The position numbers and the translations under genes were made by a program. Below the pieces are notes generated by a model. That model saw nothing but the letters and a program-made list of their open reading frames with translations. It made no database searches and was not told the DNA's origin. From an uncultured Desulfobulbaceae bacterium (GTDB lineage Bacteria > Desulfobacterota > Desulfobulbia > Desulfobulbales > BM004), in assembly GCA_947258675.1 (NCBI GenBank), contig CAMYJP010000248.1, forward strand, positions 1-6,293: 6,293 nt of DNA, written 5' to 3'. Below are positions 5,429 to 6,293 of the stretch, piece by piece; position 1 is the first letter of the stretch; each line of letters opens with the position of its first letter.

Positions 5429-5605
5429 ATGAAGAAAAATGTATTAACTGAATTTCAGGAGTATCTGAGTTCTAATAGCCGTGTCCAAGAAAAGTATATC
5501 CCATCTATCCGGAACTGGGCAAGAAAATTCTTGCATATTAACGATTGTAACCTTCAATACTTTATTGAATTGTATCTTGCTAATAAGAGAGAGGGTGGAA
5601 AGTAA
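5429..5605 (+). CDS. Short ORF resembling the N-terminal SAM-like domain of a tyrosine recombinase/integrase (truncated)
   Basis: 58 codons, MKKNVLTEFQEYL... to a TAA at 5603-5605. The pattern FQEYLSSNSRV-EKYIPSIRNWARKFL (9-35) and then LQYFIELYLANKR (42-54) resembles the N-terminal core-binding domain of phage-type and integron-type tyrosine recombinases (hydrophobic helix, then Y-x-x-x-I-x-x-W-x-x-x-F/L, then a second helix). Full-length recombinases are about 300-350 aa. The catalytic R-H-R-Y domain is absent and is not found in any frame of the following 250 bp. Reading on in the +1 frame gives WKVTEPSLTQ and then another stop, which could be a remnant but is too short to rely on. A GGGGGA ribosome site and a TTGACA precede it. 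It is divergent from the small-gene run at 3972-5238, the orientation an integron integrase would have relative to its cassettes. It may be a remnant, or a genuine small DNA-binding protein. The assignment is by motif resemblance only. Confidence 0.45.
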   Translation: MKKNVLTEFQEYLSSNSRVQEKYIPSIRNWARKFLHINDCNLQYFIELYLANKREGGK

Positions 5606-5738
5606 CAGAACCCAGCCTGACTCAACCATGCAAATAATTAATGGTAATTAGCAAACCCCTGAAAATCAAACTTTATTTTGCTTATCGGCAGTGTTCGATC
5701 TCATCCAATGTGAAGATGTATCTAAATTATAAGGGACT

Positions 5739-5761
5739 GTGCTGTCGTAATTAGCACTTTT
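5739..5761 (+). terminator. Weak hairpin with T-run, possible terminator
   Basis: GTGCT (5739-5743) pairs with AGCAC (5753-5757) across a 9-nt loop and is followed by TTTT (5758-5761). A five-pair stem and four Ts are marginal for rho-independent termination. It lies 134 bp downstream of the recombinase-like ORF on the same strand. Confidence 0.25.
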
Positions 5762-5852
5762 AAAGTCAAACATCAAAAGTATATACCCTCTTACTCATTT
5801 GCCGTTTCAACATATTTCTGATATTTTGATGATCTCTCTTATATTTTATCGA

Positions 5853-6035
5853 TTAATGTGAAATCGAAGAGGTAGGAGATTCATCCCACTTATCTATAAG
5901 AGTATGTTGCTTGTGCAGTTCACTGGAAGCTCTGCACGATTTCTTTTTATTAATGAAATCCTTTGTAATCACCAGAAGAATGATACCTATGAATGATCCT
6001 ATAATTACACCAATTAGCAATCCTAAATTAAACAC
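5853..6035 (-). CDS. Small single-pass membrane protein with GTG start (unknown function)
   Basis: 60-aa protein of unknown function. Residues 4-24 (LGLLIGVIIGSFIGIILLVIT) form one glycine-spaced transmembrane helix starting almost at the N-terminus. A positively charged stretch, KDFINKKKSCR (25-35), follows and should place the C-terminal tail in the cytoplasm. The tail (36-60) is polar and ends SPTSSISH. The start is a GTG at 6035, supported by an outstanding Shine-Dalgarno AGAGGTGAT ending seven bases upstream; without that site the frame would be easy to dismiss. A TATAAT on the minus strand (6094-6089) lies about 55 bp before the start but has no good -35 partner. Short proteins of this shape (G-rich helix plus basic anchor) are common in phage and accessory regions. 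No homologous family can be named. It is an isolated gene, 247 bp beyond the recombinase-like ORF and on the opposite strand. Confidence 0.65.
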   Translation of the reverse strand: MFNLGLLIGVIIGSFIGIILLVITKDFINKKKSCRASSELHKQHTLIDKWDESPTSSISH

Positions 6036-6040
6036 CTATT

Positions 6041-6050
6041 TATCACCTCT
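6041..6050 (-). promoter_or_regulatory. Strong ribosome-binding site selecting a GTG start
   Basis: AGAGGTGATA on the minus strand matches the 16S anti-Shine-Dalgarno complement (AGGTGAT) and ends six bases before the GTG at 6035. It is the strongest ribosome site in the window and is what makes the 60-aa membrane protein credible. Confidence 0.7.
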
Positions 6051-6293
6051 TTTATCATATTTATTGTTATAGCTTATAATTAATAGTAATTATAATGTAA
6101 TAATGATTCTATGATTTATGTCATAAAGGATAAAAATTTAGTTACAGTGTTGTGTACAATCAACAGAATCTGTACTTTATTTTTTTATAGAAATGGCAGC
6201 CAGTTAGAAGGACTTCACATTTTGTTGATTTACGATTGGTACCTGCATTAAATACATTCTGAAATGAAAGATTACTTATAAGAAGGGAATCTA

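Noticed and set aside
5444..5629. 61-aa minus-strand frame opposite the 58-codon recombinase-like ORF
   Set aside because: It has no ribosome site and no recognisable motif. The plus-strand ORF has a GGGGGA site and recombinase-like pattern.
5771..5831. 8-bp inverted repeat CATCAAAA...TTTTGATG
   Set aside because: It is AT-rich and short, with no extension of pairing. It is expected by chance in DNA of this composition.
1..6293. CRISPR array, tRNA, rRNA or a transposase gene
   Set aside because: No regularly spaced direct repeats, cloverleaf-like segments, rRNA stretches or transposase motifs were found on either strand.

Overview
The window looks like bacterial chromosome from an anaerobic, propionate/methylmalonyl-CoA-metabolising bacterium, most plausibly a Desulfobacterota (deltaproteobacterial) sulfate reducer or syntroph. 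This is inferred from gene content and from a TGTCAT...ATGACA palindromic repeat of a style common in that group. No rRNA or other phylogenetic marker is present, so the assignment is tentative.

Left half (1-3282, visibly GC-richer, all minus strand): a compact gene set transcribed right to left, sucC, sucD, a stand-alone B12-binding methylmalonyl-CoA mutase subunit, then the mutase chaperone GTPase meaB, which runs off the left edge. Together they would isomerise methylmalonyl-CoA to succinyl-CoA, protect and reload the B12 enzyme, and convert succinyl-CoA to succinate with ATP/GTP formation. The catalytic mutase subunit is not in the window. The notable feature is sucC: the reading frame breaks near 2605-2608 and about 38 conserved residues are missing, an apparent ~112-bp internal deletion. 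The gene as written is a pseudogene or an assembly error.

Boundary (3283-3971): about 690 bp without a credible gene. It holds a nested palindromic repeat (3324-3402) and several short inverted repeats. From here rightwards the DNA is clearly AT-rich.

Right half (3972-6293, accessory in character): three small, functionally unrelated, co-oriented minus-strand genes with short spacers. In transcription order they are an NTF2-like/SnoaL-like protein (4813-5238), an exported highly charged low-complexity protein ending in a Trp-rich tail (4389-4727), and a half-size GDT1/TMEM165-type membrane protein (3972-4244). Facing away from them on the plus strand is a 58-codon ORF (5429-5605) with a good Shine-Dalgarno site, resembling the N-terminal SAM-like domain of a tyrosine recombinase and nothing more. 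A truncated recombinase divergent from a run of small unrelated genes resembles the layout of an integron. Two of the genes are bracketed by short inverted repeats as cassettes would be, but no convincing attC fold was found, so this remains a hypothesis. A GTG-started 60-aa single-pass membrane protein (5853-6035, minus) with a strong ribosome-binding site closes the window. Stretches 5606-5852 and 6036-6293 hold no other gene that I can support.
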